Positions 7,803 through 15,962 of a stretch of 64,000 nucleotides of DNA are shown here, piece after piece (the stretch's first letter is position 1; each line of letters opens with the position of its first letter). The notes under the pieces were generated by a model. It saw only the letters and a list, made by a program, of their open reading frames with translations. It had not been told where the DNA came from and did not search any database. The DNA comes from Haloarcula pellucida (GTDB lineage Archaea; Halobacteriota; Halobacteria; Halobacteriales; Haloarculaceae), in contig NZ_BMOU01000004.1 of assembly GCF_014647235.1 (NCBI RefSeq), forward strand, positions 62,379-126,378. Reading direction: 5' to 3'. The translations under genes and the position numbers were made by a program.

Positions 7803-10085
7803 TCAGTCGTCGGAGACGACCGGGTCCGACACCGGCGCGTCGTCGTCGTCGGCCAGCACCGACCGCAGGGAGAACCGCTTGCGAAGCACGTCGGCGGTGA
7901 AGATGACCGTCCCGAGGATGATGAGTGCGTCACCGGGCATCCGCGCCCAGAACAGCAGTTGCACCAGCGGGCGTTCGTAGAACGCGACGCTCCGGGCGGC
8001 GGCGTAGCCCTCGGTAAAGGCCACCTCTAGCTGGAGGAACCCGATGGGCGTCACCGAGACCAGCACCATCAGCGCGAGGCCGACGTTCCAGCACCAGAAC
8101 GCGGCCCGAAGCCACGACCCGTCCCAGTCGCTCGGGTCGACGCTGATGCGGAGCATGTAGCTCGCCATACCCAGCGCGAGGAAGCCGAAGGCCCCGAACA
8201 TCGCCGCGTGAGCGTGGGCGACGGTGAGGTAGGTGCCGTGTTCGTAGTAGTTGATGAGCGGGAGATTGATGAAAAAGCCCAGCACGCCCGCGCCGACGAA
8301 GTTCCAGACGCCGGAGGCGACGATGAACATGAACGGAATCGTGTACGGGAAGCTCTCGCCGCCGGTGGCCATCGCGCGGTACTCGTTGATGGCCTCGTAG
8401 AGGATGAACACCAGCGGGACGAGTTCCAGCGTGGAGAAGGCGCTCCCCAGCGGCACCCAGATGTCGGGCATCCCGATCCACCAGTAGTGGTGGGAGACGC
8501 CGATGACGCCGGTGCCCATCACCAGCAGCGCCTCGAACATCACGGCCTTGGCGGCGCTCTGGCGTTTCAGGAGGTTCATCGACACCAGCGTGATGCCGAC
8601 GATGGCGACGATGAAGAACTCGAAGGCCCCCTCGACCCACATGTGGACGACCCACCAGCGCCAGAACTCCGTGACGGCCATGTTGGTCTTCGGGGTGTAC
8701 AGCAGGCCAGCGGTGAACAGCAGGGCGATAGAGCCACCGGCGTAGAGGATGAGATGCGAGAGGCCGTACTTCGGTTCGTCGTCGAGCAGCGGCTTGAAGC
8801 CGCGGTAGGCGAGGCCGGCCCAGATGAGGAAGCCCGCGAGCAGACCGAGTTGCCAGACGCGGCCGACTTCGAGGTACTCCAGCCCCTCGTTGCCGAGCCA
8901 CCACCAGAGGTCACCCTCGAAGAAGCCCTGCATGCCGAGCCAGATGCCGACGAGGCCGCCGACGACGACGACCACGAGCGCGCCCAGCAGGACGTTGACC
9001 AGCGTGCCCTGCCGGTCGGGTTCGTGCCCGGTCAGCAACGGCGGGAGGAACAGGCCGGCACCGAGCCACAGGGTGGCTATCCAGAGGATACCCATGTCGA
9101 TGTGCCACGTCTTCGCGATGGCGAAGGGGAGCCACTGGAGGACGTTCACCCCGACGAGTTCGCCCAGACCGAAGAACGCGGCGCGCTCGACGTAGAAGTG
9201 CGCGAGCAGGCCCCCGAGGAGGACCTGCCCGAGGAACAACCCGGCCGCGATGGGGATGAACCGCGTGGCCGCCCGCTGGCCGGGGAACAGCGCCACGTTG
9301 TCGGGCGCGGGCACGTCGATGCCCTCGACTTCGGGTTCGGGGAGGTCGATGCTGCGGTAGAGCCACACCGCCGCGCCCGCACCGGCGACGAGCAACACCA
9401 TGGCGACGACGCTCCACGTCATGGCTGCGGCGGTGGCGTCGTTACCGGCACCGGGTGCGTAGGGCCACTCGTTCGTGTAGGAGTGGTCACCCGCCGGGCG
9501 GTCGGCGTGGGAGAACCACGCCGTCCAGAGCGCGAAGTCCGCGAAGTCCCGGGCGGCGTCCTCGCTGGCGATCATGCCTTCGGGGACGCCACGCTCGTGG
9601 CTCCCCTCGTGGTAGCGCTCGACGTACTCCTCGCGAATCTGTTGGTGGGCGTACACCTCGGCGGCGGAGTACTCCACCACGTCGCCCGAGCCCTGCCGGT
9701 CGAGACGCTGTTCGACGCGCGTCTCGATGGCGGCCTGTCGCTCGGCCGAGAGCGCGTCGAAGTCACTGCCGTACTCCTCCCGGGCGTGGTACTGGCGCAT
9801 GTACTGGACCTTCAGGTCCAGCGTGTCGGCGGTGTAGTCGACGCCGTAGTACGCGCCGTTGCCCAGTATCGACCCGTGGTTCATCAGGCCGTCTTTCTGG
9901 AACGTCTCTTTGCCGTTCTGTACGTCCGCAGCAGTCGCGATAGTCTCGCCGTCGGGACCGGCGATCCGCTCGGGAATGGGCGGTGCCTTCTCGTAGGCGA
10001 GCGCAGCGCCCGCGCCCATCACCACGAGGTTGATGACGAACGCGGCGACGAGCAGTTTCGCAAGCGTCTGTCGTGAGACTTGCAT
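7803..10085 (-). CDS. norB: Nitric oxide reductase, large single-subunit (quinol-type) NorB
   Basis: A 760-residue membrane heme-copper-family enzyme reducing 2 NO to N2O. The N-terminal helix (LAKLLVAAFVINLVVMGAGAAL) and ~200-residue extracytoplasmic domain typical of qNOR (GNGAYYGVDYTADTL, EYVERYH) precede about 12 helices with the His-rich catalytic core (HLILYAGG, WWVVHMWVEGAFEF, HHYWWIG, HAHAAMFGAFG). The fused N-terminal domain lacks a CxxCH heme-c motif, fitting quinol rather than cytochrome c as donor. Upstream lie a CGAA-N4-TTCG site and a DtxR-like palindrome. No nirS or canonical nirK is in the window, so NO detoxification is as likely as full denitrification. Confidence 0.93.
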   Translation of the reverse strand: MQVSRQTLAKLLVAAFVINLVVMGAGAALAYEKAPPIPERIAGPDGETIATAADVQNGKETFQKDGLMNHGSILGNGAYYGVDYTADTLDLKVQYMRQYHAREEYGSDFDALSAERQAAIETRVEQRLDRQGSGDVVEYSAAEVYAHQQIREEYVERYHEGSHERGVPEGMIASEDAARDFADFALWTAWFSHADRPAGDHSYTNEWPYAPGAGNDATAAAMTWSVVAMVLLVAGAGAAVWLYRSIDLPEPEVEGIDVPAPDNVALFPGQRAATRFIPIAAGLFLGQVLLGGLLAHFYVERAAFFGLGELVGVNVLQWLPFAIAKTWHIDMGILWIATLWLGAGLFLPPLLTGHEPDRQGTLVNVLLGALVVVVVGGLVGIWLGMQGFFEGDLWWWLGNEGLEYLEVGRVWQLGLLAGFLIWAGLAYRGFKPLLDDEPKYGLSHLILYAGGSIALLFTAGLLYTPKTNMAVTEFWRWWVVHMWVEGAFEFFIVAIVGITLVSMNLLKRQSAAKAVMFEALLVMGTGVIGVSHHYWWIGMPDIWVPLGSAFSTLELVPLVFILYEAINEYRAMATGGESFPYTIPFMFIVASGVWNFVGAGVLGFFINLPLINYYEHGTYLTVAHAHAAMFGAFGFLALGMASYMLRISVDPSDWDGSWLRAAFWCWNVGLALMVLVSVTPIGFLQLEVAFTEGYAAARSVAFYERPLVQLLFWARMPGDALIILGTVIFTADVLRKRFSLRSVLADDDDAPVSDPVVSDD

Positions 10086-10151
10086 ACAGGCGGCGGTTCT
10101 CCGTCCTCGGGTTTGTAGGCAGCCCCAGTTCTCGGGGACCGACGACGGGTG

Positions 10152-10163
10152 CGAACACGTTCG
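10152..10163. promoter_or_regulatory. CGAA-N4-TTCG site upstream of norB
   Basis: CGAACACGTTCG lies 66 bp before the norB ATG. It matches the CGAA-N4-TTCG element reported upstream of anaerobic respiration genes controlled by NarO in Haloferax. It is farther from its start codon than the other four copies in this window (about 40 bp). Confidence 0.65.
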
Positions 10164-10180
10164 GACGAAGACTGAGATGA

Positions 10181-10196
10181 TTTAGGATTGCCTAAA
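10181..10196. promoter_or_regulatory. DtxR/IdeR-like palindrome TTTAGGATTGCCTAAA
   Basis: The half-sites TTAGG and CCTAA are separated by four bases, the same geometry as the DtxR/IdeR consensus TTAGG-TTAG-CCTAA. It lies 95 bp upstream of norB and 40 bp after the end of the CPBP gene, in an otherwise GC-rich spacer. An iron-responsive operator is plausible; a short hairpin at the end of the CPBP gene is the alternative. Confidence 0.45.
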
Positions 10197-10235
10197 ACTA
10201 GGAGTGGGCGACGGCGATGCCGCCACTCGCGGCGC

Positions 10236-11087
10236 TCAGTCGTCGGTGGCGGACGACGGCGCGTGTCGGGCCCGTGACACAGTCAGCTCAGTCGACCCGC
10301 CCAACCGCACGGCGACCACGACGAGAGCGACCATCGCGGCGTACTCGACGAGGCCGACGAGGAGGTGAAACTCGGCTGGGAACTGTACCGTGAGCAAGAA
10401 CGGGGGCTGGTTCATCGTCGCGTGGAACAGGGCGACCAGCAACAGGTTCCGCGTCAGCGCGTACACGAGCCCGTACGTGAGCCCCATGAGCGTCAGACCG
10501 AGCAATCGGACCGCGAGCGCCGACCCGACGCCGTGGCCCGACGCGAGAAACCACCGCGGGAGGTGAAAGAGTGCGAAGAGGACCGCCGCGACCGCGATAC
10601 CGGTCGCGACCGAACGACGCGTTCGGCTCTCGGCCAGCGCTCCGACCTTCGACTGGAGGTACCCGCGGAAGACGAGTTCCTCCGGAATCGCGGTGAACAG
10701 GAGAGCGCTCCCGAGGGCAGCGAGGTAGAGGGACGGGTGTGCCGTGACCCTCGACGGAGTGGTCGTGACGCCGGGAACGCCGCCGAGAGCCAGCCCGAAC
10801 GCGAGGAGGTTGTACAGCGCCCAGAACGCCGCGACGAGCGCGAACACCGGGGCAACCGAACGGAGGGGCGGTACGAGCGAGCGCGGGGAGACCCCTTCGA
10901 CCACGAACGCGCCGACGGCGAGTGCGACGAGGAACAGCCCCCAGACCATTCCCAGAAGGGGCGACGGTGACTCCCCCGAGGAGACGAGAACGAATCCGGA
11001 CAGCACAGCGATTGTCAGGAGGTACGCTACGACGGGGACCAGTGACCCGCGCTCGAACGACGGCGGGTCTGTCGCAGTGTGCGACAT
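10236..11087 (-). CDS. CPBP-family intramembrane glutamic endopeptidase
   Basis: A 283-residue multi-pass protein with the CPBP/Abi motifs in order: PEELVFRGYLQ (paired Glu and Arg), LFALFHLPRW (His) and LVALFHATMN. The family includes the Rce1-type CAAX protease and bacteriocin-immunity proteins; the archaeal substrate is unknown. About eight hydrophobic helices are visible. It is transcribed toward norB with a 150-bp spacer that carries two regulatory motifs. Confidence 0.87.
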   Translation of the reverse strand: MSHTATDPPSFERGSLVPVVAYLLTIAVLSGFVLVSSGESPSPLLGMVWGLFLVALAVGAFVVEGVSPRSLVPPLRSVAPVFALVAAFWALYNLLAFGLALGGVPGVTTTPSRVTAHPSLYLAALGSALLFTAIPEELVFRGYLQSKVGALAESRTRRSVATGIAVAAVLFALFHLPRWFLASGHGVGSALAVRLLGLTLMGLTYGLVYALTRNLLLVALFHATMNQPPFLLTVQFPAEFHLLVGLVEYAAMVALVVVAVRLGGSTELTVSRARHAPSSATDD

Positions 11088-11254
11088 CCCGTCCGTCTTC
11101 CGATGGGAAAATGAAAACGTCTTTCATCTCGACACGACCGGAACGTCCCGCTCGACGTCGATGACCGGGGCAATCCGGGTCCGCGCGGGTCGACGAGAGC
11201 CACGAACGCGTACCGGCCCGGGGTCGGACCGGCGGGCCGACGCCGCCGCGTCGC

Positions 11255-12313
11255 TCAGGGGAGCGGGACCCAGACTGGGGACTCGACCACGCCGAGGAGT
11301 GCGAGGAGTGCAACGACGAGCGACGTGAGAACGATGCTCGCCGCTGGCGGGTCGAAGTGCGTTTCGGCGTGGGCATAGAAGATTCGCTGCACCACTTCGC
11401 CGAGGAGCGACCCGAGAACGCCGAAAGCCGCCCCGACCAACAACGCCAGTCCGAGCGGCACACTCCCGGCTACCACCGCCGGTGTGAGCTGGGCCGCCGG
11501 GGCGTCGACCAGTGCCAGCGCCGCGGTACTGGCCGGCAGCGACATGTGATGCGTGACCGGAACGTTCGCCACACCGGCGTTGACAAAGACCAGCGCGACG
11601 ACGCTGATACCGAACGCGAGGAACGGACTCGCGGTCAGGTACGCGACGTAGCCGCCGAGGACGCCCACGACTGCCCCGAGCATCGCGACGTCGCTCCAGC
11701 GGTACTGATAGGGGAGCCAAGGTTCGACTGCCGGCGTCCCGCCGTCCGTCACGGCTCCGCCGCTGTCCTCCGTGTCGCGACCCCGTTCGTCGGGCCGCAT
11801 ATCGAACCACTCGGAGGGGGCCGCACCGACGAGGCTGTACCCAAACGCGAGGCGATGTGCGACCGCCGAACCGACGACGCCGAGTGCGACGGGGTCGACG
11901 GGGACCGAGACGGAACTGGAGACTGTCGCTATCCAGTACCCGACGACGCCGAACACGCCGCCGACGGCCAGTACGTCGGGCTTGCTCCCGAGACCACGGG
12001 CCACGTCTTTCGCCGGATGGTACTCGAAGTCTCCGTCGAGGTACCCCTGTTTCGTCGCGTAGGCCAGTGCCGCGGCCCCGCCACCGAACGCGACGTGTGG
12101 ACCCAGCACGACGCCGAAGCCGATAGTCCCCGTGATGTCGACGGGTACAGCGTCGGCACCGGTCGTCCGGACGACGAGTTTGTACAGTTCACCGACGACG
12201 ACCAGCAGTCCCGCGAGCGTGAACGACGGGAGGGCACCGATCGCCGCCCCGAAGGCACCGCCCGCGAACGCCGCCAGAAGCATCTCGACGGCCCACAGCT
12301 CTGAGAGCGCCAC
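11255..12313 (-). CDS. Multi-pass membrane protein of unknown function
   Basis: A 352-residue protein with about eight hydrophobic segments, many Gly/Ala/Val-rich. The first half contains a hydrophilic loop (KQGYLDGDFEYHPAKDVARGLGSKPD) and the middle an acidic, flexible linker (about residues 166-196) that separates two similar-sized membrane halves. I recognise it only as a haloarchaeal conserved protein. Its 3' neighbour toward the CPBP gene and its 5' neighbour (arsC-like gene) are on the same strand; no transport or enzyme motif is evident. Confidence 0.7.
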   Translation of the reverse strand: MALSELWAVEMLLAAFAGGAFGAAIGALPSFTLAGLLVVVGELYKLVVRTTGADAVPVDITGTIGFGVVLGPHVAFGGGAAALAYATKQGYLDGDFEYHPAKDVARGLGSKPDVLAVGGVFGVVGYWIATVSSSVSVPVDPVALGVVGSAVAHRLAFGYSLVGAAPSEWFDMRPDERGRDTEDSGGAVTDGGTPAVEPWLPYQYRWSDVAMLGAVVGVLGGYVAYLTASPFLAFGISVVALVFVNAGVANVPVTHHMSLPASTAALALVDAPAAQLTPAVVAGSVPLGLALLVGAAFGVLGSLLGEVVQRIFYAHAETHFDPPAASIVLTSLVVALLALLGVVESPVWVPLP

Positions 12314-12358
12314 GGTTATCTCACCCCGATAGCCGCCGTACTCGCCCAGTGATACTCG

Positions 12359-12802
12359 TCAGTCATCGCTCGGAAGCTCCGCCTCGATGTCGTCGAACAA
12401 CGCGGCGACCCGCGCCCGTATCTCGTCGCGGATCTCCCGGACCCGGTCCATATCTTGCCCCGCTGGGTCGTCGAGTGCCCAGTCCCGAACTGTCACCGCC
12501 GAGGCGTCCGCGTCGAGTTCGAGCGTCGAGCAGCCCATGGTCGCGACGTACGCACACGACTCCAGTTCGGCGGTCGTAATCTCGCGCGGCGTCCGGTCGG
12601 TGAGGTCGAACCCCTCCTCTTTCATGACCGCGACGACCTCGTCGTGAACGTTGTCGGCCGGGTGGGTCCCGCCGGTGACGACCTCGACGTGGTCGTCGAG
12701 GCCGCGCTTCTCGACTTCTCGCTCGGCGAAGGCGGCCGACATCTGGGACCGACCGGCGTTCTGGACACAGACGAACGCCACCCTGAGCGGCGTATCGGCC
12801 AT
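12359..12802 (-). CDS. Low-molecular-weight phosphatase/ArsC-type arsenate reductase
   Basis: A 147-residue LMW-PTP-fold protein. The P-loop is CVQNAGRSQMS (Cys-x5-Arg), as in arsenate reductases. Later Cys residues (ESCAYVATMGCSTLEL) fit the thioredoxin-coupled ArsC triad, and the DWALDDPAG Asp loop is present. The ATG overlaps the arsR-like stop by one base (TGATG), so it is the second gene of an arsR-arsC operon. Arsenate detoxification is likely; a protein phosphatase role is the alternative. Confidence 0.85.
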   Translation of the reverse strand: MADTPLRVAFVCVQNAGRSQMSAAFAEREVEKRGLDDHVEVVTGGTHPADNVHDEVVAVMKEEGFDLTDRTPREITTAELESCAYVATMGCSTLELDADASAVTVRDWALDDPAGQDMDRVREIRDEIRARVAALFDDIEAELPSDD

Positions 12803-13194
12803 CACTCACCACCCCGCGTCGCATCGAGCGCCGCGACGAGTTCCGCTGCGCGGTCGGTCGTCTCGTAGTACCGCCACGTGCCGTCCTTCCGGCGAGTGAC
12901 CAGCCCCGCGTCGTGGAGGTCCGACAGTGCGTGGCTGATGGCGCTATCGCTCACGTCGACGAGCGGGTTGATCTCACAGACACAGAGCTCCCGGTCGGCC
13001 GCCGACAGGAGGTACACGATGTCGTACCGCGTCTCGTTGCTCAGCGTCTGCAGTGCGCTCCGGTCTGTCCCGGCGTCGTCCGGAATCGCGTCCCGATACG
13101 CTTCGAGCGATTCGAGACGCTCCGCGACGTCTGACTCACAACACTCCCCACACTCGTCGGCGATGAGCCGTTCGAGGCGGTCTGTCTCGGACAT
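12802..13194 (-). CDS. ArsR/SmtB-family metalloregulator
   Basis: A 130-residue winged-helix repressor. Its ELCVCEI motif in the recognition region is the As(III)/Sb(III)-binding ELCVCDL signature of ArsR, and the DNA-binding helix reads SDSAISHALSDLHDAGLVTRRKDGTWRYY. An extra N-terminal cysteine cluster (CGECCE) may add metal ligands. The start MSETDRLERL directly abuts a palindrome that should be its operator. It precedes the ArsC-like gene with a one-base overlap. Confidence 0.9.
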   Translation of the reverse strand: MSETDRLERLIADECGECCESDVAERLESLEAYRDAIPDDAGTDRSALQTLSNETRYDIVYLLSAADRELCVCEINPLVDVSDSAISHALSDLHDAGLVTRRKDGTWRYYETTDRAAELVAALDATRGGE

Positions 13195-13214
13195 GGTTGA
13201 GTAGTTGAGCAACC
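13195..13214. promoter_or_regulatory. Probable ArsR operator overlapping the arsR start region
   Basis: GGTTGAGTAGTTGAGCAACC spans the bases immediately 5' of the arsR ATG. It contains the inverted arms GGTTG/CAACC and a TTGAGTAGTTGAG direct repeat. A TATA-like ATTATATGAAT lies just upstream on the minus strand (13214-13226), so binding here would block initiation. Confidence 0.5.
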
Positions 13215-13552
13215 ATTCATATAATGGCTCCGAGTCTCGAAGACCGTCTTCGCTGCCGTTATCCGCTAGCAGCCGACGTCGAAATCACGCCGCCGGACCC
13301 CTCGTCACCGTGCGCGTCCCCACCCGCGCGTAGCGTCACTTCGGGCCGGATACCCGAGTCCAACGACCGGAAAATGTACCGTGGCACTGTGACCGAGAGG
13401 GTCCGACCGCCCCACGTGAGAGGTGGGTCCGATGGTCCTGCACCAGCAGCGTCGCGTTCTCGATGGCGTCCGGCGACGTCTCGGGCGGCTAGTCGACCGC
13501 TCGGTGTCCCGGGGTCAGCCGTCGGAGGTCACGGCTCCGCCGCTCGCTTCGC
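13215..13552. other. 338-base spacer without a convincing gene
   Basis: The only AT-rich part is the arsR promoter at its left end. A short minus-strand stretch near 13410-13475 reads PDAIENATLLVQDHRTHLS before losing coding character, which may be the remnant of a decayed gene upstream of arsR and downstream of the multicopper oxidase. No start, RBS or intact frame supports it. Confidence 0.4.
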
Positions 13553-14704
13553 TCAACCCTCGTACCCCGCGTACTCCATCAATTGCTTGAAGATGTCCGT
13601 GTCCATCGCCTCCTTGTAGACCACTCCGGTCACCATGCCGCCGGGGTACGCGCTCCCGTTCATCGCGTGGCTGACTTTGTGGCAGTGCGCGAGGTAGATG
13701 CCGGGGTCGGCGTCCGCCTCGAACTCGATGGTGTGTCGGCCGGCGGGCGGGATGCTAGTGATGTCCTGATCGTGGCGGGCCACGTCCGGAATCGTGCCCC
13801 CGTCCTTGGCGACGACTTGGAACCGGTGATTGTGGATGTGCATCGGGTGGTCCATGTACCCGTTGTTACAGAAGTGGATACGGACCGTGTCGCCCTGTTC
13901 GACGATGATGGGCGACCCGTCCTCGGGGTGGAGCGTCCGCGGCGCAGACTTCCCGTTGATCGTGAACGTGTCCGGGCGACGGTTCCGCACGTCGTAGTTC
14001 GCGTCCATCCCCGCCATCTGGCGGTTGAGTCGGGAGTCCCACTCCTTTAGCGTCAGGAAGTACTCCTTGTCGGCCGGCTCGTAGCCCTTCGGGTCGACGC
14101 GGAAGATGCCGTACATCCCCATGTCGATGTGCCGATGGGTCTGGTAGTGGCAGTGATAGAGGTGCGTCCCCGGCACGTTCGCGGGGATCGTGTAGGTGTG
14201 TTTCTCGCCGGGATCGATTCGGATGCCAGTCGTGGTGGGCACGCCGTCGTCTTCCCACTTCTTTCGGACCGCGTGGAAGTGGACGGTGTGCGGGCGCTTC
14301 CCGTCGGTGTTGTCGAAGGTCACCTCCATGTCCTCGCCCTCCGTCGTCCGGAGGATGGGACCGGGGACGCTCGGGTCGCCGTCGTCGGCCTTGAACGCCC
14401 AGACCTGCGGCAGTTCGACGGGGCCGCCCATCGACTCGCCCGGGTGAGCCTCGTGGCGTGCCGGCACGGACGAGAGCGTCACCTCACCGCCCTGCTCGTC
14501 GACGTTGACGATCTCTGGCGGCGACGTCGTCGGCAGGTCGCCGCCGGCCTGACTGGCGCTCGCCTCCGTCGACGTGCTGACCGAGTCCTGCGGATTTCCG
14601 GGGGCCGTACAACCAGCGAGAGCGACCGTTCCGCCGAGGCCGGAAGCCTTCACGAAGTCACGACGCGAGATACCTGAACCGGGTGCACCGACTCGTTTGC
14701 TCAT
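13553..14704 (-). CDS. Tat-exported two-domain multicopper oxidase
   Basis: A 383-residue lipoprotein-like oxidase. It has a Tat motif (SRRDFVK, residues 13-19) and a lipobox ending in Cys32 (VALAGC). Domain 1 has HTVHFHAV and HCHYQTHRHIDM; domain 2 has HPMHIHNH and HCHKVSHAM. Both domains therefore keep the HCH-x3-H cluster, as in two-domain laccase-type oxidases. The NirK catalytic Asp (HNVDFHA) is replaced by His, so a copper nitrite reductase call is not supported. Start ATG 14704 has a TATA element (TTTATG, 14732-14737) and two copies of the 19-bp box upstream. Confidence 0.85.
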   Translation of the reverse strand: MSKRVGAPGSGISRRDFVKASGLGGTVALAGCTAPGNPQDSVSTSTEASASQAGGDLPTTSPPEIVNVDEQGGEVTLSSVPARHEAHPGESMGGPVELPQVWAFKADDGDPSVPGPILRTTEGEDMEVTFDNTDGKRPHTVHFHAVRKKWEDDGVPTTTGIRIDPGEKHTYTIPANVPGTHLYHCHYQTHRHIDMGMYGIFRVDPKGYEPADKEYFLTLKEWDSRLNRQMAGMDANYDVRNRRPDTFTINGKSAPRTLHPEDGSPIIVEQGDTVRIHFCNNGYMDHPMHIHNHRFQVVAKDGGTIPDVARHDQDITSIPPAGRHTIEFEADADPGIYLAHCHKVSHAMNGSAYPGGMVTGVVYKEAMDTDIFKQLMEYAGYEG

Positions 14705-14749
14705 GGACACCTGAACGTATCGAGTGTGTACATAAACCCCCGTAGGGGC

Positions 14750-14768
14750 GTTCTCACGGTGACAGAAC
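14750..14768. promoter_or_regulatory. 19-bp box, proximal copy, upstream of the multicopper oxidase
   Basis: GTTCTCACGGTGACAGAAC (arms GTTCT/AGAAC). It sits just upstream of the BRE and TATA of the 14704 gene, the same relative position as at 7654-7672. Confidence 0.55.
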
Positions 14769-14769
14769 C

Positions 14770-14788
14770 GTTCTCAGCGGCTGGGAAC
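14770..14788. promoter_or_regulatory. 19-bp box, distal copy, upstream of the multicopper oxidase
   Basis: GTTCTCAGCGGCTGGGAAC, separated from the proximal copy by one base. It differs from the box at 7654-7672 at only two positions. Confidence 0.6.
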
Positions 14789-14912
14789 GGGCGCTTCCAT
14801 CAATATACCAAACCCCGAATATTCTGGGGGATTCCGGTCGTGACTCTCTGAGACCGCCGTTCGGCGTGAGTCGGTTAGGTTAAAGGGGGCGGGAAATGAG
14901 TTGGCGACAAGG

Positions 14913-15290
14913 ATGGTTCGGGATCCGTTCGCTGACGACGACACGCCGGAGCTGACCACGGTTCTCGACGCCCTCGACGACGAGGACTGTCGGTCTATCG
15001 TCAGCGTACTCGACGAGCCGATGACAGCGAGCGAAATCTCGGAGGCGAGCGACGTCCCACTGTCTACGACCTATCGTAAGCTCGAACTACTGACCGACTC
15101 GTCCCTGCTGTACGAAGGCGTCGAGGTCCGGCCCGACGGGCAACACGCCAGTCGGTACGCGGTCGATTTCAAGGAAGTGGTCATCGCGCTCGACGAAGAC
15201 CGGGAGTTCGCCGTCGACATCAGTCACCGCGCCCGGTCCCCGGACCAACGGCTCGAAAACCTCTGGTCCGAAGTTCGAAAGGAGACGTAA
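14913..15290 (+). CDS. Winged helix-turn-helix regulator
   Basis: A 125-residue ArsR-like wHTH protein. The N-terminal half reads TVLDALDDEDCRSIVSVLDEPMTASEISEASDVPLSTTYRKLELLTDSSLLYEG, a classic wHTH with the recognition helix around residues 46-60. The C-terminal half is a short predicted wing and helix. No metal-binding Cys pair is present. The ATG at 14913 is preferred over a TTG 12 bases upstream; a TATA-like GGTTAAAG lies about 33 bp upstream. It is followed after three bases by a small membrane gene, a combination common in haloarchaea. Confidence 0.8.
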   Translation: MVRDPFADDDTPELTTVLDALDDEDCRSIVSVLDEPMTASEISEASDVPLSTTYRKLELLTDSSLLYEGVEVRPDGQHASRYAVDFKEVVIALDEDREFAVDISHRARSPDQRLENLWSEVRKET

Positions 15291-15293
15291 TCC

Positions 15294-15593
15294 ATGGTTC
15301 ACATTCCAAGCTCACAGGTCGGTGTCGTCGTCTCGAAGACGCTCATCCTCATCATCGGCGGGCTGATAACGTACTACTCGTATCAGGCCTACGACCGGAC
15401 GGGGACGCCACAACACAAGTGGCTCACCTACGGGTTCGGGGTCGTCACGCTCGGTGCGATTCTGGGCGGGGCCCTCGACCTCGTCGTCGGGACGTACTAC
15501 GGGGTCAACCTCATCTACACCAGCGTCTTCGTCTCCAGCGCCCTGACCGCAATCGGCCTCGGTATCATCCTCTACTCCCTGTACGTGCGCTGA
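15294..15593 (+). CDS. Small three-helix membrane protein (DUF7521-like)
   Basis: A 99-residue protein with three hydrophobic helices (VVVSKTLILIIGGLITYYSYQAY, LTYGFGVVTLGAILGGALDLV, VFVSSALTAIGLGIILYSLYV). The pattern 'K-T-L/V...G...TY-x-x-Y-x-A-Y-x-R-T' repeats in the next gene, so the two are paralogues. It is co-transcribed with the wHTH regulator (three-base gap). The DUF name is from memory and is less certain than the paralogy. Confidence 0.72.
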   Translation: MVHIPSSQVGVVVSKTLILIIGGLITYYSYQAYDRTGTPQHKWLTYGFGVVTLGAILGGALDLVVGTYYGVNLIYTSVFVSSALTAIGLGIILYSLYVR

Positions 15594-15601
15594 GGCGGGG
15601 C

Positions 15602-15620
15602 TTCTCACTCGCTGGCAACG
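15602..15620. promoter_or_regulatory. Diverged 19-bp box upstream of the second small membrane gene
   Basis: TTCTCACTCGCTGGCAAC at 15602-15619, matching the 19-bp boxes at 14 of 19 positions and lying 9 bp before a clear TATA box (TTTATATTT, 15629-15637). Confidence 0.45.
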
Positions 15621-15663
15621 CGCGCCAGTTTATATTTGAGAGAGTCGTGCAGTGCCCACCACG

Positions 15664-15957
15664 ATGATGCACCCCAGTACCGTACTCCTCGTGGCGGCCA
15701 AGACAGTGACACTCGTCTGTGGGGCCGTCCTCACGACGCTAACGTACAGGGCGTACAACCGGACGAAAGCGACTGCGATGCGTGCGCTGTGGGTCGGTAT
15801 CGGTCTCGTGACCGCCGGGGCACTGCTGGCCGGGAGCCTCCACCAACTGTTTGCGTTCCCCGTGGTGACGAGTACCGCCGTCGAGAGCGTGTTCACCGCC
15901 GCCGGGTTCGCCGTGCTGACCTACTCGCTGTACACCGACCAGCCGAACGAAGAATGA
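15664..15957 (+). CDS. Small three-helix membrane protein, paralogue of the 15294 gene
   Basis: A 97-residue protein, MMHPSTVLLVAAKTVTLVCGAVLTTLTYRAYNRTKA..., with three predicted helices and the same TYRAYNRT turn as its neighbour. It has its own promoter: the TATA at 15629-15637 predicts a start near 15660, so the ATG at 15664 is chosen over a GTG at 15652. It ends five bases before the convergent membrane gene. Confidence 0.7.
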   Translation: MMHPSTVLLVAAKTVTLVCGAVLTTLTYRAYNRTKATAMRALWVGIGLVTAGALLAGSLHQLFAFPVVTSTAVESVFTAAGFAVLTYSLYTDQPNEE

Positions 15958-15962
15958 GCGAG

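Noticed and set aside
13224..13619. 131-residue gene upstream of the multicopper oxidase end
   Set aside because: Pro/Ser/Arg-rich shadow composition and overlap with the real gene; treated as spacer.
13553..14704. Copper nitrite reductase NirK
   Set aside because: The NirK HNVDFHA catalytic Asp is His here, and the domain-2 His motif of NirK is missing.
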